This document shows, one piece after another, positions 35,555 to 43,706 of a stretch of 64,000 nt of DNA. The stretch comes from an uncultured Chitinophaga sp. (GTDB taxonomy: Bacteria; Bacteroidota; Bacteroidia; Cytophagales; Cyclobacteriaceae): the NCBI GenBank assembly GCA_902168205.1, contig CABHOK010000001.1, forward strand, positions 1 to 64,000, in the 5' to 3' direction. Within the stretch, counting starts at the first letter, position 1. Every line of letters starts with the position of its first letter. Position numbers and translations under genes: made by a program. Below the pieces are notes generated by a model. That model had not been told where the DNA came from. It saw only the letters and a program-made list of their open reading frames with translations, and did no database searches.

Positions 35555-35941
35555 ATGACGAAGAAAAACATAAAACCAACTGAAAAAGAGTTGGAGATCC
35601 TGCAAGTGTTGTGGGACAAGGGAGCTGTGTCGGTGCGTGAGGTTCACGAAGCGATGGGCGGTGAAGGAGCCAACGGGTATACCACCATTCTGAAATTTAT
35701 GCAGATCATGCACGAAAAAGGATTGGTAACACGCCAAAAGAACGGCAAGCTGCATCTCTATAAAGCAGTGCCATCATTGGAAAGTACGCAGCAGCAGATT
35801 CTTGACAAGATGATCAATACGGTGTTTCAGGGATCAGCAGCGCAGTTGGTAATGAGTGCCCTCGGCAATAAAAAATCTTCCAAAGAAGAACTTCACGAGA
35901 TCAAAAAATACCTGGAAAAACTCGAAGGAGGTGAATCATGA
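35555..35941 (+). CDS. BlaI/MecI-family transcriptional repressor
   Basis: A 128-residue winged-helix repressor from ATG 35555 (frame open to 35531). Family traits are PTEKELEILQVLWDKGAVSVREVHEAMGG, GYTTILKFMQIMHEKGLVTRQKNGKLHLYKAVPS, and a C-terminal dimerisation helix. In the known systems such repressors bind as dimers to operators of penicillinase or methicillin-resistance genes and are cut on signal. In Bacteroidota they mostly control other genes. The gene overlaps the following M56 protease gene by 4 bp. Confidence 0.93.
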   Translation: MTKKNIKPTEKELEILQVLWDKGAVSVREVHEAMGGEGANGYTTILKFMQIMHEKGLVTRQKNGKLHLYKAVPSLESTQQQILDKMINTVFQGSAAQLVMSALGNKKSSKEELHEIKKYLEKLEGGES

Positions 35942-37827
35942 ACGCACCTGATTTTCTTTCATCATCGATAGCAGAAGCATTGGGATGGACACTTGTTCAC
36001 TCGCTTTGGCAAGGTCTCATTATTACAGGCATTGTTGCGCTGTTACTCAAAATTATACCTTCGCGCGCTTCGAACTATCGGTATACTATTGCGCTGGCAG
36101 GACTCTTAATATTGGTAATAGCCATCGGCATTACCTTTACGAAATTATATACTACGGAGAGTATACCGACTGCGATACATACGCTGACATTAACGCAGGA
36201 CTACAATTATCATATTGCTAATCAGACTCACAGTGGTTTATTATTAACAATCAGGCAGTTTATGGACGCCAACATGCAATGGTTTATTGTATGCTGGTTT
36301 GCCGGAGCTATTTTCTTCTTACTGCGGGTAGCCGGAGGCAGTATATATGTATCCATGCTGCGCAGGGATTCTCTATATATGGCAGAAGAATGGAATGCAC
36401 GCGTACAAACATTGGCTGCACAACTTAAGATTCAGCGCCCTATAGCACTGGCGCAATCGGCACGCGTACACGCCCCGGTTGTATTAGGGTATATTAAGCC
36501 ACTAATTATTATACCTACGGGTATGCTCAGCGGGCTTTCTGCTGACCAACTCGAAGCAATTTTCCTGCATGAGCTTATTCACATCAAACGACATGATTAT
36601 CTCGTGAATTTGTTCCAGATGTTCATGGAAGCATTCCTCTTCTTTAATCCATTTGTCTGGATACTATCCACCATCATTCGCAACGAGCGCGAACATTGTT
36701 GTGATGATGCTGTCGTCACTCGCACGGGCAATGCAAAACTATATGCAACAGCATTGGTACAATTGGAAGAGACAAGACTTAGCCAGGCAGGTATAGCATT
36801 ATCGCTTGCTGACAATAAAAATCTATTACTCAAACGAATCAAAAGACTTATGGAAAAATCTGCAAAAAATTATTCAGGTCGCGATCGGATCATTCCCGTT
36901 GCACTTCTGGTAGTGGGCTTGATGTGTGCATCGTGGTTAACGATGAGTCGCTCGGAAAAAGCAACCATTCAAAATATAGCGGACGATGAAAAACAACTTC
37001 AATCTGATACCATCATCAAAAACAAAAATAAATCTGCGAGTTATTCCCGAAAGGTAATTACCACAACAGATGAAAATGGTAATACACACGAAGAAGTTGT
37101 CGAGAGCCGCGAAGGCGATGAAGATATACTGGCTCCGCTGGCGCCCATGGATGTTACCGTAGACGTTCCTTCTATTCCTGCATTCCCAGACTTCCCGGCA
37201 TTTCCGACGATGATGAATATAGATTTGCTACTCGACAGTATACCGCCAGTTCCCGCTGCTCCTGCCTGGAACGATCATCAGTGGGAAGAAGCTGCGCAGG
37301 AATTCGAAAGAACATTCAAAGAAAAATTCAGTGAGTTCTATAAAACACATGAAGTTGACTTTGAAAAAATGATGGAAGAACTGAAAAGTAAATATGACGA
37401 TAAACATCTTGACGAGCTTCGGGCAAAAGTGGATGAAATAGATCTATCTCACAAGATGGCTGCCGTTGAGAAGGAAATGGCAGTGCGTGAAGAAGCAATG
37501 GCCGCGATGGAAAAAGCAATGGCCATTCAGGAAGAAAGTATGAAGCGTTGGGAAAAGGAACACGAACAGCAAATGCAGCGTATCGAACTGAAGTTGAAAA
37601 CGCAGGAAGAGAACATGAAAAAGTTTGAAGCTGAGCTGAGCAAAGAATTAGTGAAAGACGGCTACATCAAAACAGATGAGAAGATAAGAGAGATAAACTG
37701 GAGTGATGACGGTTCTATCAGAATAAACGGCAAAGAGATCAAGGGTTCCGACAAGAGCAAATATCAAAAACTACACAATAAGTATATGGGTGGCGAAGGG
37801 AATTTCAATTATATAAACGAGGATTAA
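35938..37827 (+). CDS. BlaR1/MecR1-type M56 metallopeptidase with coiled-coil tail
   Basis: A 629-residue inner-membrane protease. Four or so helices (about 15-35, 48-67, 110-130, and 225-245) surround the M56 zinc motif HELIH at residue 211 (FLHELIHIKRHDYL). In BlaR1 a C-terminal penicillin-binding sensor follows; here the C-terminal half has none. Instead it has a proline-rich piece (SIPAFPDFPAFPTM) and a long charged coiled coil (about residues 440-575, with EKEMAVREEAMAAMEKAM). It should cleave the coupled BlaI-type repressor, but the signal is unknown. The 4-bp ATGA overlap with the repressor gene indicates coupling. Confidence 0.88.
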   Translation: MNAPDFLSSSIAEALGWTLVHSLWQGLIITGIVALLLKIIPSRASNYRYTIALAGLLILVIAIGITFTKLYTTESIPTAIHTLTLTQDYNYHIANQTHSGLLLTIRQFMDANMQWFIVCWFAGAIFFLLRVAGGSIYVSMLRRDSLYMAEEWNARVQTLAAQLKIQRPIALAQSARVHAPVVLGYIKPLIIIPTGMLSGLSADQLEAIFLHELIHIKRHDYLVNLFQMFMEAFLFFNPFVWILSTIIRNEREHCCDDAVVTRTGNAKLYATALVQLEETRLSQAGIALSLADNKNLLLKRIKRLMEKSAKNYSGRDRIIPVALLVVGLMCASWLTMSRSEKATIQNIADDEKQLQSDTIIKNKNKSASYSRKVITTTDENGNTHEEVVESREGDEDILAPLAPMDVTVDVPSIPAFPDFPAFPTMMNIDLLLDSIPPVPAAPAWNDHQWEEAAQEFERTFKEKFSEFYKTHEVDFEKMMEELKSKYDDKHLDELRAKVDEIDLSHKMAAVEKEMAVREEAMAAMEKAMAIQEESMKRWEKEHEQQMQRIELKLKTQEENMKKFEAELSKELVKDGYIKTDEKIREINWSDDGSIRINGKEIKGSDKSKYQKLHNKYMGGEGNFNYINED

Positions 37828-37879
37828 TATACAAGACGCGCATCCGTTGGCAGCGAAAACGTCATAAGATGTTACACAC

Positions 37880-37918
37880 ATACTTCGCCCGAAGTAAATG
37901 TTACTTCGGGCGAAGTAT
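37880..37918. terminator. Strong bidirectional hairpin between convergent genes
   Basis: ATACTTCGCCCGAAGTAA (37880-37897) pairs perfectly with TTACTTCGGGCGAAGTAT (37901-37918) around the 3-base loop ATG. Each arm is itself a near-palindrome (ACTTCG-CC-CGAAGT). It lies between the stop codons of the M56 protease (+) and the epimerase (-) and can end both transcripts, though no long T-run follows. Confidence 0.8.
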
Positions 37919-37926
37919 AGTTATAT

Positions 37927-39000
37927 CTATCCAATACGCTCTACACCAAGTCCTGGTTTATCCGAGCAATACATATAGCCATCTTTCAGAATAAAGCCGC
38001 CTTTCACCACATCACGCGCCAGATCAAGACTTCCATCCAGATCGATATACTTGGTATTGGCACACGAGTAGGCAGCGTGCAATGCAGCAGTTATACTTAC
38101 AATACTTTCATCGTTACATCCCCAGAAGAGATCTATACTTTCATGCAGCGCTATATCTGCAATTTTCAACGCCTGACTGATACCGCCACATTTCATCAGC
38201 TTGATGTTAAATATAGCTGCCGCTTTTGGAGGCTTTACCAGCTCGATAGCATCCGCCGGAGTGATGAGCGATTCATCGGCAGCCAGAACTTTTCGCACTT
38301 CTTTCGGCAAGCCTTTCATCTCTGCTATATCATGCGCAGGTAAGGGTTGTTCGATCAATTCGAGATTCAGATCGTAAGCACGCCCGTACAGTTCAATGGT
38401 TTGATGTACGGTATATCCCTGGTTTGCATCCACGCGTATCACCACACCATTGCCCAGTTCTTCACGCAGTTTCATCAGGCGTTCTACATCTTCATCCAGG
38501 CTGTGGCCAAGCTTTACTTTCAATACTTTAAAGCCGCGCTGGATATAGTCTTTTGCTTCCCTCAGCGTTTCCTCCACGTTCTTTATACCAATCGTGTTGG
38601 AAGTAGGGAGCTTCTTGATTTTCTGTCCCAGGAATTTAACCAGCGGTATATCCAGGTATTTCGTAAACACATCGTGCAGGGCTATATCCAGTGCTGCACG
38701 TGCAGAGGGGTTCTCCGGAAATTTTTTCCATACATCGAATGTCAGCTGATTGAATTCGCGTATATCACGGCCGATGAGGAATTCGAGATTTTTTTCTTCC
38801 AGTGCTTCCAGGCATTGATCGAGCGTTTCACCCACCACATATTCGCTGGGGTTGCCCGAGCCAATACCGGTTAAACCGTTATCGAGTGTAATTTCGACAA
38901 AAGCATTCCGCACTTCGTCTACTGTTTTAAAAGCAATGGTATAGGGTTTGGTGTTGCCGAGGTCTACACTCCAAACTTTTACTTCTTTAATCTTCGTCAT
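37927..39000 (-). CDS. Dipeptide epimerase / N-acetyl-D-glutamate racemase-like enolase
   Basis: A 357-residue enolase-superfamily enzyme (muconate-lactonizing subgroup). The catalytic lysines are in LKVKLG (about residue 165), metal ligands Asp/Glu/Asp in VDANQG, EQPLP and ADESL, and the second lysine in FNIKLMKCGG (about residue 265). Enzymes of this type epimerise L-Ala-D-Glu dipeptides. The partner gene upstream (39031-40107) belongs to DUF1611/DgcN, and DgcN-DgcA pairs convert D-glutamate via N-acetyl-D-glutamate, DgcA being such an enolase. On context I favour the DgcA role; dipeptide epimerase is the main alternative. Confidence 0.85.
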   Translation of the reverse strand: MTKIKEVKVWSVDLGNTKPYTIAFKTVDEVRNAFVEITLDNGLTGIGSGNPSEYVVGETLDQCLEALEEKNLEFLIGRDIREFNQLTFDVWKKFPENPSARAALDIALHDVFTKYLDIPLVKFLGQKIKKLPTSNTIGIKNVEETLREAKDYIQRGFKVLKVKLGHSLDEDVERLMKLREELGNGVVIRVDANQGYTVHQTIELYGRAYDLNLELIEQPLPAHDIAEMKGLPKEVRKVLAADESLITPADAIELVKPPKAAAIFNIKLMKCGGISQALKIADIALHESIDLFWGCNDESIVSITAALHAAYSCANTKYIDLDGSLDLARDVVKGGFILKDGYMYCSDKPGLGVERIG

Positions 39001-39030
39001 GTATCGTTAATTTGAAAATCGAACTATAGG

Positions 39031-40107
39031 TTAAACCTGCGCAAGACTTTTCTTGATCAGTGTTTCGAATACAGGTACCAAACTGTCTACACCATCTTCC
39101 AACGGAAGTACTACCGGTATACCCAGCTGCGCTTCATATTGCTGCGCATACGTACGTGCTTCCTGCTCGTTCATCTTGGCAGTATTTATAGTTAATGCCA
39201 CGGTAGGCGCACCATATATACGGATCAAAGCAATCTCATCCTTGGGATCAGCTATGTAGGCAGGATAATATTCCATATCTTTATATTGCTTGCGGGCAGG
39301 GTTATGCTGCAACACAACGGCATCGGCATCCGCAGAAACAATCCACTCTGCTCCAGCTGGTCCGCTCGGGTTGCGCAGCGATGATTGCCCTTCAATAAAA
39401 ATGATATCGGGCTTCTCTTCATTGTAGCAGGTTACAACGGCATGCTCCATCTCTCCTGATATAAAATCATTCAGGGTTGAATCGAAAACAAAACCATGTT
39501 TAGCGCCTTGCATCCAACCGGTTTGCCCGGTATAAATCATTTCCGCTTTATAGCCTGCTCTGCGCATAGCCTCTACTAGAAATCGTGTTGTGGTGCGTTT
39601 ACCTAAAGCGCAGTCGGTTCCTAACACCGCTATCTTCGGGCACTTCACTTCCTTAATTTTGCCAGTCCAGAAATGAAGGTCTCTGAATTTTTTAGGTTTA
39701 CGAACATCAATTATTTCAAGGCCTTTTTGTTTGGCCAGGTCTGCCAGCTCCGGTATATCCGACACATATTCATGTAATCCATTTACCAGGTTATACCCGC
39801 TGTCAAGAGCTTCTTTGAGCAGGGCACGAAGCGAATCCGGAATTACACCGCCTTTGGTAGCAACCCCTACTACACAATGGGTAGCTTTTACCGGAGCGTT
39901 CTTTACAAAATCAGCGATGGAGGCGTAGATCGGAATATTTCTTTTACGCCCGTCCAGCACTTCACCGGCATCTTTACCCGGGTGTTTACTGTCGATGACA
40001 CCAACGATCGTAAAGCGATCTGTGCCGCGGATCAATCCGTGCGCAGTCTTAGAGCTGCCGGTGTCGAGGAATCCACCGGTAAGTACAATTGCGTTACTTT
40101 TTGTCAT
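39031..40107 (-). CDS. DUF1611/DgcN-like N-acetyltransferase
   Basis: A 358-residue protein of the DUF1611 family, P-loop type. The phosphate-binding loop reads VLGTDCALGKRTTTRFL (about residues 160-176), and further signatures are IYTGQTGWMQG, IFIEGQSSLRNPSG, and IRIYGAPTVALTINT. In marine Proteobacteria, DgcN of this family acetylates D-glutamate (D-glutamate N-acetyltransferase), and the partner DgcA racemises the product. Here the partner gene follows 30 bp later, which supports the assignment. It may use D-glutamate from cell-wall turnover. Confidence 0.82.
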   Translation of the reverse strand: MTKSNAIVLTGGFLDTGSSKTAHGLIRGTDRFTIVGVIDSKHPGKDAGEVLDGRKRNIPIYASIADFVKNAPVKATHCVVGVATKGGVIPDSLRALLKEALDSGYNLVNGLHEYVSDIPELADLAKQKGLEIIDVRKPKKFRDLHFWTGKIKEVKCPKIAVLGTDCALGKRTTTRFLVEAMRRAGYKAEMIYTGQTGWMQGAKHGFVFDSTLNDFISGEMEHAVVTCYNEEKPDIIFIEGQSSLRNPSGPAGAEWIVSADADAVVLQHNPARKQYKDMEYYPAYIADPKDEIALIRIYGAPTVALTINTAKMNEQEARTYAQQYEAQLGIPVVLPLEDGVDSLVPVFETLIKKSLAQV

Positions 40108-40202
40108 ATTGATTTAGCTTTCTGAAGGGCCGGAATTTCGCGCAATAAAGTGAGTTTTCAAAAGCTGTATCGATGATGAAAGCGAGTGGCTTGAATTTTG
40201 AG

Positions 40203-40210
40203 TAAATTTG
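40203..40210 (+). promoter_or_regulatory. Bacteroidota -7 element for the lipocalin-like gene
   Basis: TAAATTTG fits TAnnTTTG. It lies 19 bp before the ATG at 40230. No clear -33 element is seen. Confidence 0.4.
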
Positions 40211-40229
40211 AAAATAAACCTGACGTTTT

Positions 40230-40670
40230 ATGAATGCTCGTATAGCCCTTTTCCTGATGGCCCTGGCCTTATGTTTAAGCTATGCTACATCGCAGGCGCA
40301 ATCTATTATTGGCAAATGGCAGCTCGTTAAACAAACCAGTTGCCTGGATGAAAACCTCGATAGCAATGAAGAGACCGGCATTGAAGAAGTGGTTGATGAT
40401 ATGAAAAGTATGTCGGGGGCTACACCACAGGTTCTTCAATTCAAAGAAAAAAATGTAGCCGAAGAGAGTACGCGCATTGTGAGCAAAAGTAAATCTTACA
40501 ACTCCAAGTCGTTGCTCTATAAATTCAGCGGAGATGCGCTGCATTTCCTGGATAAAAAATCGCGTACGATACTGGAGAGTTTTACGGTAGAGAAATTCGA
40601 AGCTGATTCACTGATCATATCCAACGCATCGCGCGCATGCGAGACCAAAATTTTTGTGAGAATAAAATGA
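40230..40670 (+). CDS. Secreted lipocalin-like hypothetical protein
   Basis: A 146-residue protein with a signal peptide (residues 1-24, ending SQA-Q) and a short strand-rich domain. It opens with IIGKWQLVKQTSC, the pattern G-x-W-x-[LV] that begins many lipocalin-like domains of Bacteroidota, followed by QVLQFKEKNVA and a C-terminal cysteine (RACETKIFVRIK). The two cysteines could form a disulphide. Its function is not known. It is followed by a decayed toxin-antitoxin locus. Confidence 0.75.
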   Translation: MNARIALFLMALALCLSYATSQAQSIIGKWQLVKQTSCLDENLDSNEETGIEEVVDDMKSMSGATPQVLQFKEKNVAEESTRIVSKSKSYNSKSLLYKFSGDALHFLDKKSRTILESFTVEKFEADSLIISNASRACETKIFVRIK

Positions 40671-40683
40671 TATCGTTACAGCT

Positions 40684-40918
40684 ATGAAAAGTTGCAGAGA
40701 TTAAAAACGAAATTCAGAAGCTGGTGGAGACCGAGAATAATCCTGATATACTTAACAACGTTTATGAGATTCTGGAGAAGACTCAGCAGGAAGCACGCAT
40801 CAAAGAAGCGATAATTGAAGGCGCTCTGAAAGCGGAAGAGGATATTAAAGCTGGTAGAGTTTATTCATCTGAGGAATTTTAAAACTTTATCAAAGACTAT
40901 ATAAAACAGAAGCGTTAG
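40684..40918 (+). pseudogene. Antitoxin pseudogene (ParD/addiction-module type)
   Basis: From 40691 the frame reads VAEIKNEIQKLVETENNPDI and continues to KAEEDIKAGRVYSSEEF, typical for small antitoxins paired with ParE/RelE toxins. The ATG at 40684 is out of frame by one base (an extra A in ATGAAAA). The frame then meets a TAA at 40880, after which it continues in phase as NFIKDYIKQKR to a TAG at 40916. One frameshift and one premature stop therefore break the gene. It directly precedes the toxin remnant. Confidence 0.72.
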
Positions 40919-40921
40919 AGA

Positions 40922-41224
40922 GTGAAGGTTATTTTTACGTTACAGGCAAAAGAAAATTTACAACGATCCATTAACTTCCTTAGAGTCCGAGGTATCCAAG
41001 AAGAGAAAATCGAAGAAATAGCAGATAAACTTTCTGTTCAGGATCGATTCGTTGGCAGATAAAACATTTTTTAGGACAACACGAAGGATACCTAAGACCA
41101 CAATCCAAACACCATCGCAGGCCCCAAGGGTCCTTACAAAACCATCTATTACGTAGCTGACAACACGATTTACATAACAGATATTTTTGATTCACGCCAG
41201 AATCCTACACAGATGAAAGGTTAA
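40922..41224 (+). pseudogene. ParE/RelE-type toxin pseudogene
   Basis: GTG 40922 opens a frame MKVIFTLQAKENLQRSINFL that stops early after FVGR (near 41062). In another frame the C-terminal part follows: PYKTIYYVADNTIYITDIFD, then SRQNPTQMKG, ending at TAA 41224. This C-terminus (YK-x-I-Y-x-V ... I-x-D-I-F-D-S-R-Q-N-P) is the hallmark of ParE/RelE toxins. More than one frameshift or deletion separates the pieces, so no functional toxin can be made. It lies 3 bp after the antitoxin remnant. Confidence 0.75.
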
Positions 41225-41237
41225 TATTTTTCTTGCG

Positions 41238-41245
41238 TACCTTTG
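41238..41245 (+). promoter_or_regulatory. Bacteroidota -7 element of rlmN
   Basis: TACCTTTG fits TAnnTTTG and lies 8 bp before the ATG at 41254, so the transcript would have almost no leader. It overlaps the upstream TTG at 41233 and supports choosing the ATG as start. Confidence 0.5.
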
Positions 41246-41253
41246 CACCCGTT

Positions 41254-42300
41254 ATGATGGAGACAGTTTCTAAACGCGATATACGAAAGCTTAAACTGGA
41301 CGAATTAAAAGAATTTTTCGTGCAGCATGGGGAAAAAGCGTTCCGGGCTCAACAGGTTTACGAATGGCTCTGGAATAAATCGGCCAAGAGTTTTGACCAG
41401 ATGACCAACCTCTCCATAGGCTTGCGCGATATGCTGAAGGAGCATTTCACCATCAATCACATCAAGGTAGACCACATGCAGCGCAGTGCTGATGGCACGA
41501 TTAAAAACGCAGTAACACTTTTTGATGGCATGGTGGTGGAGTCTGTACTTATCCCTACGGAGAAACGCATCACGGCCTGTGTATCGTCACAGGTGGGTTG
41601 CAGTCTTGCATGCAAGTTCTGCGCAACGGCACGACTGAAGCGTCAGCGCAACCTGACACCAGACGAGATCTACGACCAGGTAGTGGCCATCAAGGAACAA
41701 TCAGAATTATTTTTTGGCCGTCCCCTTACCAATATAGTTTTCATGGGTATGGGCGAACCTTTGCTGAACTATAGCAACGTAATCTCGGCTATCGACAAGA
41801 TCACTTCGCAGAAAGGATTGAACATGGCTTCGAAACGAATTACCGTTTCTACTGTGGGCATTGCCAAGATGATTATGAAAATGGCTGACGATGGTGTAAA
41901 GTTTAACCTGGCCGTATCACTACACGCTGCGCTGGACAAAACGCGTTCGTCCATCATGCCAATTAACGATACCAACCCGTTGGATGAATTGGGCGATGCG
42001 CTCCGTTACTGGTATGATAAAACCAAACGAAAAGTTACGTACGAGTATGTTGTGTGGAAAGGCATTAATGATACTGAAGAGCACGCCAAGGCATTGTTGA
42101 AGTTCTGCAAGATCGTTCCTTCCAAAGTAAATCTCATCGAATACAACCCGATCGATGATGGCGAATTTCAGCAGGCCACTCCGGAGGTATTGGACATGTA
42201 TATGCACCTGCTCGAGAGCCACGGTATTACTACACGCATACGCAAGAGCCGCGGCAAAGATATAGATGCTGCCTGCGGACAGTTAGCGAATAAGTCGTAA
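41254..42300 (+). CDS. rlmN: Dual-specificity RNA methyltransferase RlmN
   Basis: A 348-residue radical-SAM enzyme that methylates C2 of A2503 in 23S rRNA and A37 in some tRNAs. The iron-sulfur motif C-x3-C-x2-C is in GCSLACKFCATARL (about residues 114-127). Other family signatures are TNIVFMGMGEPLLNY, LAVSLHAALDKTR, and the final cysteine in DIDAACGQL, which forms the protein-RNA bond. Length fits the family. Starts ATG 41254 or 41257; a TTG at 41233 in frame is inside the promoter element. Confidence 0.96.
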   Translation: MMETVSKRDIRKLKLDELKEFFVQHGEKAFRAQQVYEWLWNKSAKSFDQMTNLSIGLRDMLKEHFTINHIKVDHMQRSADGTIKNAVTLFDGMVVESVLIPTEKRITACVSSQVGCSLACKFCATARLKRQRNLTPDEIYDQVVAIKEQSELFFGRPLTNIVFMGMGEPLLNYSNVISAIDKITSQKGLNMASKRITVSTVGIAKMIMKMADDGVKFNLAVSLHAALDKTRSSIMPINDTNPLDELGDALRYWYDKTKRKVTYEYVVWKGINDTEEHAKALLKFCKIVPSKVNLIEYNPIDDGEFQQATPEVLDMYMHLLESHGITTRIRKSRGKDIDAACGQLANKS

Positions 42301-42380
42301 GCACGCAAATGTTATATTCCATATAGTGTATTGCGCGAGCTGATCAATCTTTGCATCTTTCAGTCAAATTGTGCTCATAT

Positions 42381-43706
42381 ATGCAGGAAGAACTCATTCA
42401 GAATTTACGGGAAGCCCTTAAACTCTCTCCACAAAATATACCTTTACGTTTAACCCTGGCAGAAGCCCTGCTAAACAACAATCTGATGCAAGAGGCAGAA
42501 GCCGAGTATAAAATTGTACTCGAAGCCGAGCCACAAAATATACAGGCCAAATCAGGTCTTGCTAAAATTTACTTTGCCCAGCAGAAATACTCCACAGCCA
42601 TTGTTATACTGGAAGATCTCATTGAGTTAAAGCCTAATGATGTAAGCCTGCTGATGCTGCTGAGTCGTTCGCTGCTACGAAATGACGAACGCAACAAAGC
42701 TATGGATTACTATAAACAGGCGCTGCAGTTAAATCCTTCGTTGCTGGATGAAGAACTCGATCAGCACCTGCGAAAACCTTCTACAGCTCCGCAGGGAGAA
42801 GTAGAAGAACTTCTTGATTCTATAGAACGAGAAGTACGTAACATGGAGCGCCCCACTATAAATTTTGATGATGTGGGCGGCATGAACAAAGTAAAGGAAG
42901 AGATCAAGATAAAGATCATACAACCCATGCTGCACCCGGAGCTATACAAAGCGTATGGCAAAAAGGTTGGCGGAGGTATATTACTATATGGCCCTCCCGG
43001 ATGTGGTAAAACTCACCTGGCGCGTGCTACTGCCGGGCAGATCAATGCCAGCTTTATATCGGTGGGTATACACGATGTGCTCGATATGTGGATGGGACAG
43101 AGTGAAAGCAAACTTCACCAGATTTTTGAACTGGCGCGAAGAAGAACTCCCTGCGTTTTATTCTTTGATGAGATTGATGCACTGGGTGCAAGTCGCTCGG
43201 ATATGCGACACTCTTCGAGCAAGACACTTATCAACCAGTTTCTTACCGAGATGGACGGACTCGATGCCTCTAACGATGGCGTTCTTATACTCGGTGCTAC
43301 CAATGCACCGTGGCATCTCGATGGTGCGTTCAGAAGACCAGGCAGATTTGATCGGATCATTTTTGTACAGCCACCTGATGTAGAAGGAAGAGATTCCATT
43401 CTGAAAATATTACTGAAAGATAAGCCGCTTGACAATGTTGACTACGCTGCGTTGGCTAAACAAACCGCTGATTTTTCAGGAGCGGATTTGCGCGCAGTAA
43501 TAGATATAGCAATCGAAGAAAAACTGAGAGAGTCTTTTGAAAAAGGTATCCCCCAGCCTATACGCACCAAAGATCTGCTCGCGTCACTCAAACAAGTTAA
43601 GCCATCAACCAAAGAATGGTTTAATACAGCTCGTAACTATGCGTTGTATGCAAATGATTCAGGTCTGTACGATGAAATTCTGGAGTATTTAAAAATCAAG
43701 AAATGA
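42381..43706 (+). CDS. AAA+ ATPase with N-terminal TPR domain
   Basis: A 441-residue protein from ATG 42381 (frame open to 42351). TPR repeats span about residues 1-125, then a linker, then an AAA module of the Cdc48/FtsH/katanin-like type. The AAA module has DDVGGMNKVKEEIK at its start, Walker A GGGILLYGPPGCGKTHLARA (about residue 204), Walker B CVLFFDEIDALGASRS (about 260), and GATNAPWHLDGAFRRPGRFDR with arginine fingers. The C-terminal helical lid includes DFSGADLRAVIDIAIEE. Such ATPases remodel proteins, and the TPRs probably choose the substrate. The stop overlaps the next gene's start (ATGA), so both are made together. Confidence 0.9.
   Translation: MQEELIQNLREALKLSPQNIPLRLTLAEALLNNNLMQEAEAEYKIVLEAEPQNIQAKSGLAKIYFAQQKYSTAIVILEDLIELKPNDVSLLMLLSRSLLRNDERNKAMDYYKQALQLNPSLLDEELDQHLRKPSTAPQGEVEELLDSIEREVRNMERPTINFDDVGGMNKVKEEIKIKIIQPMLHPELYKAYGKKVGGGILLYGPPGCGKTHLARATAGQINASFISVGIHDVLDMWMGQSESKLHQIFELARRRTPCVLFFDEIDALGASRSDMRHSSSKTLINQFLTEMDGLDASNDGVLILGATNAPWHLDGAFRRPGRFDRIIFVQPPDVEGRDSILKILLKDKPLDNVDYAALAKQTADFSGADLRAVIDIAIEEKLRESFEKGIPQPIRTKDLLASLKQVKPSTKEWFNTARNYALYANDSGLYDEILEYLKIKK

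Noticed and set aside
41233-41253. TTG start for rlmN at 41233
   Set aside because: A TAnnTTTG promoter element overlaps this stretch, and the ATG at 41254 matches the usual N-terminus.
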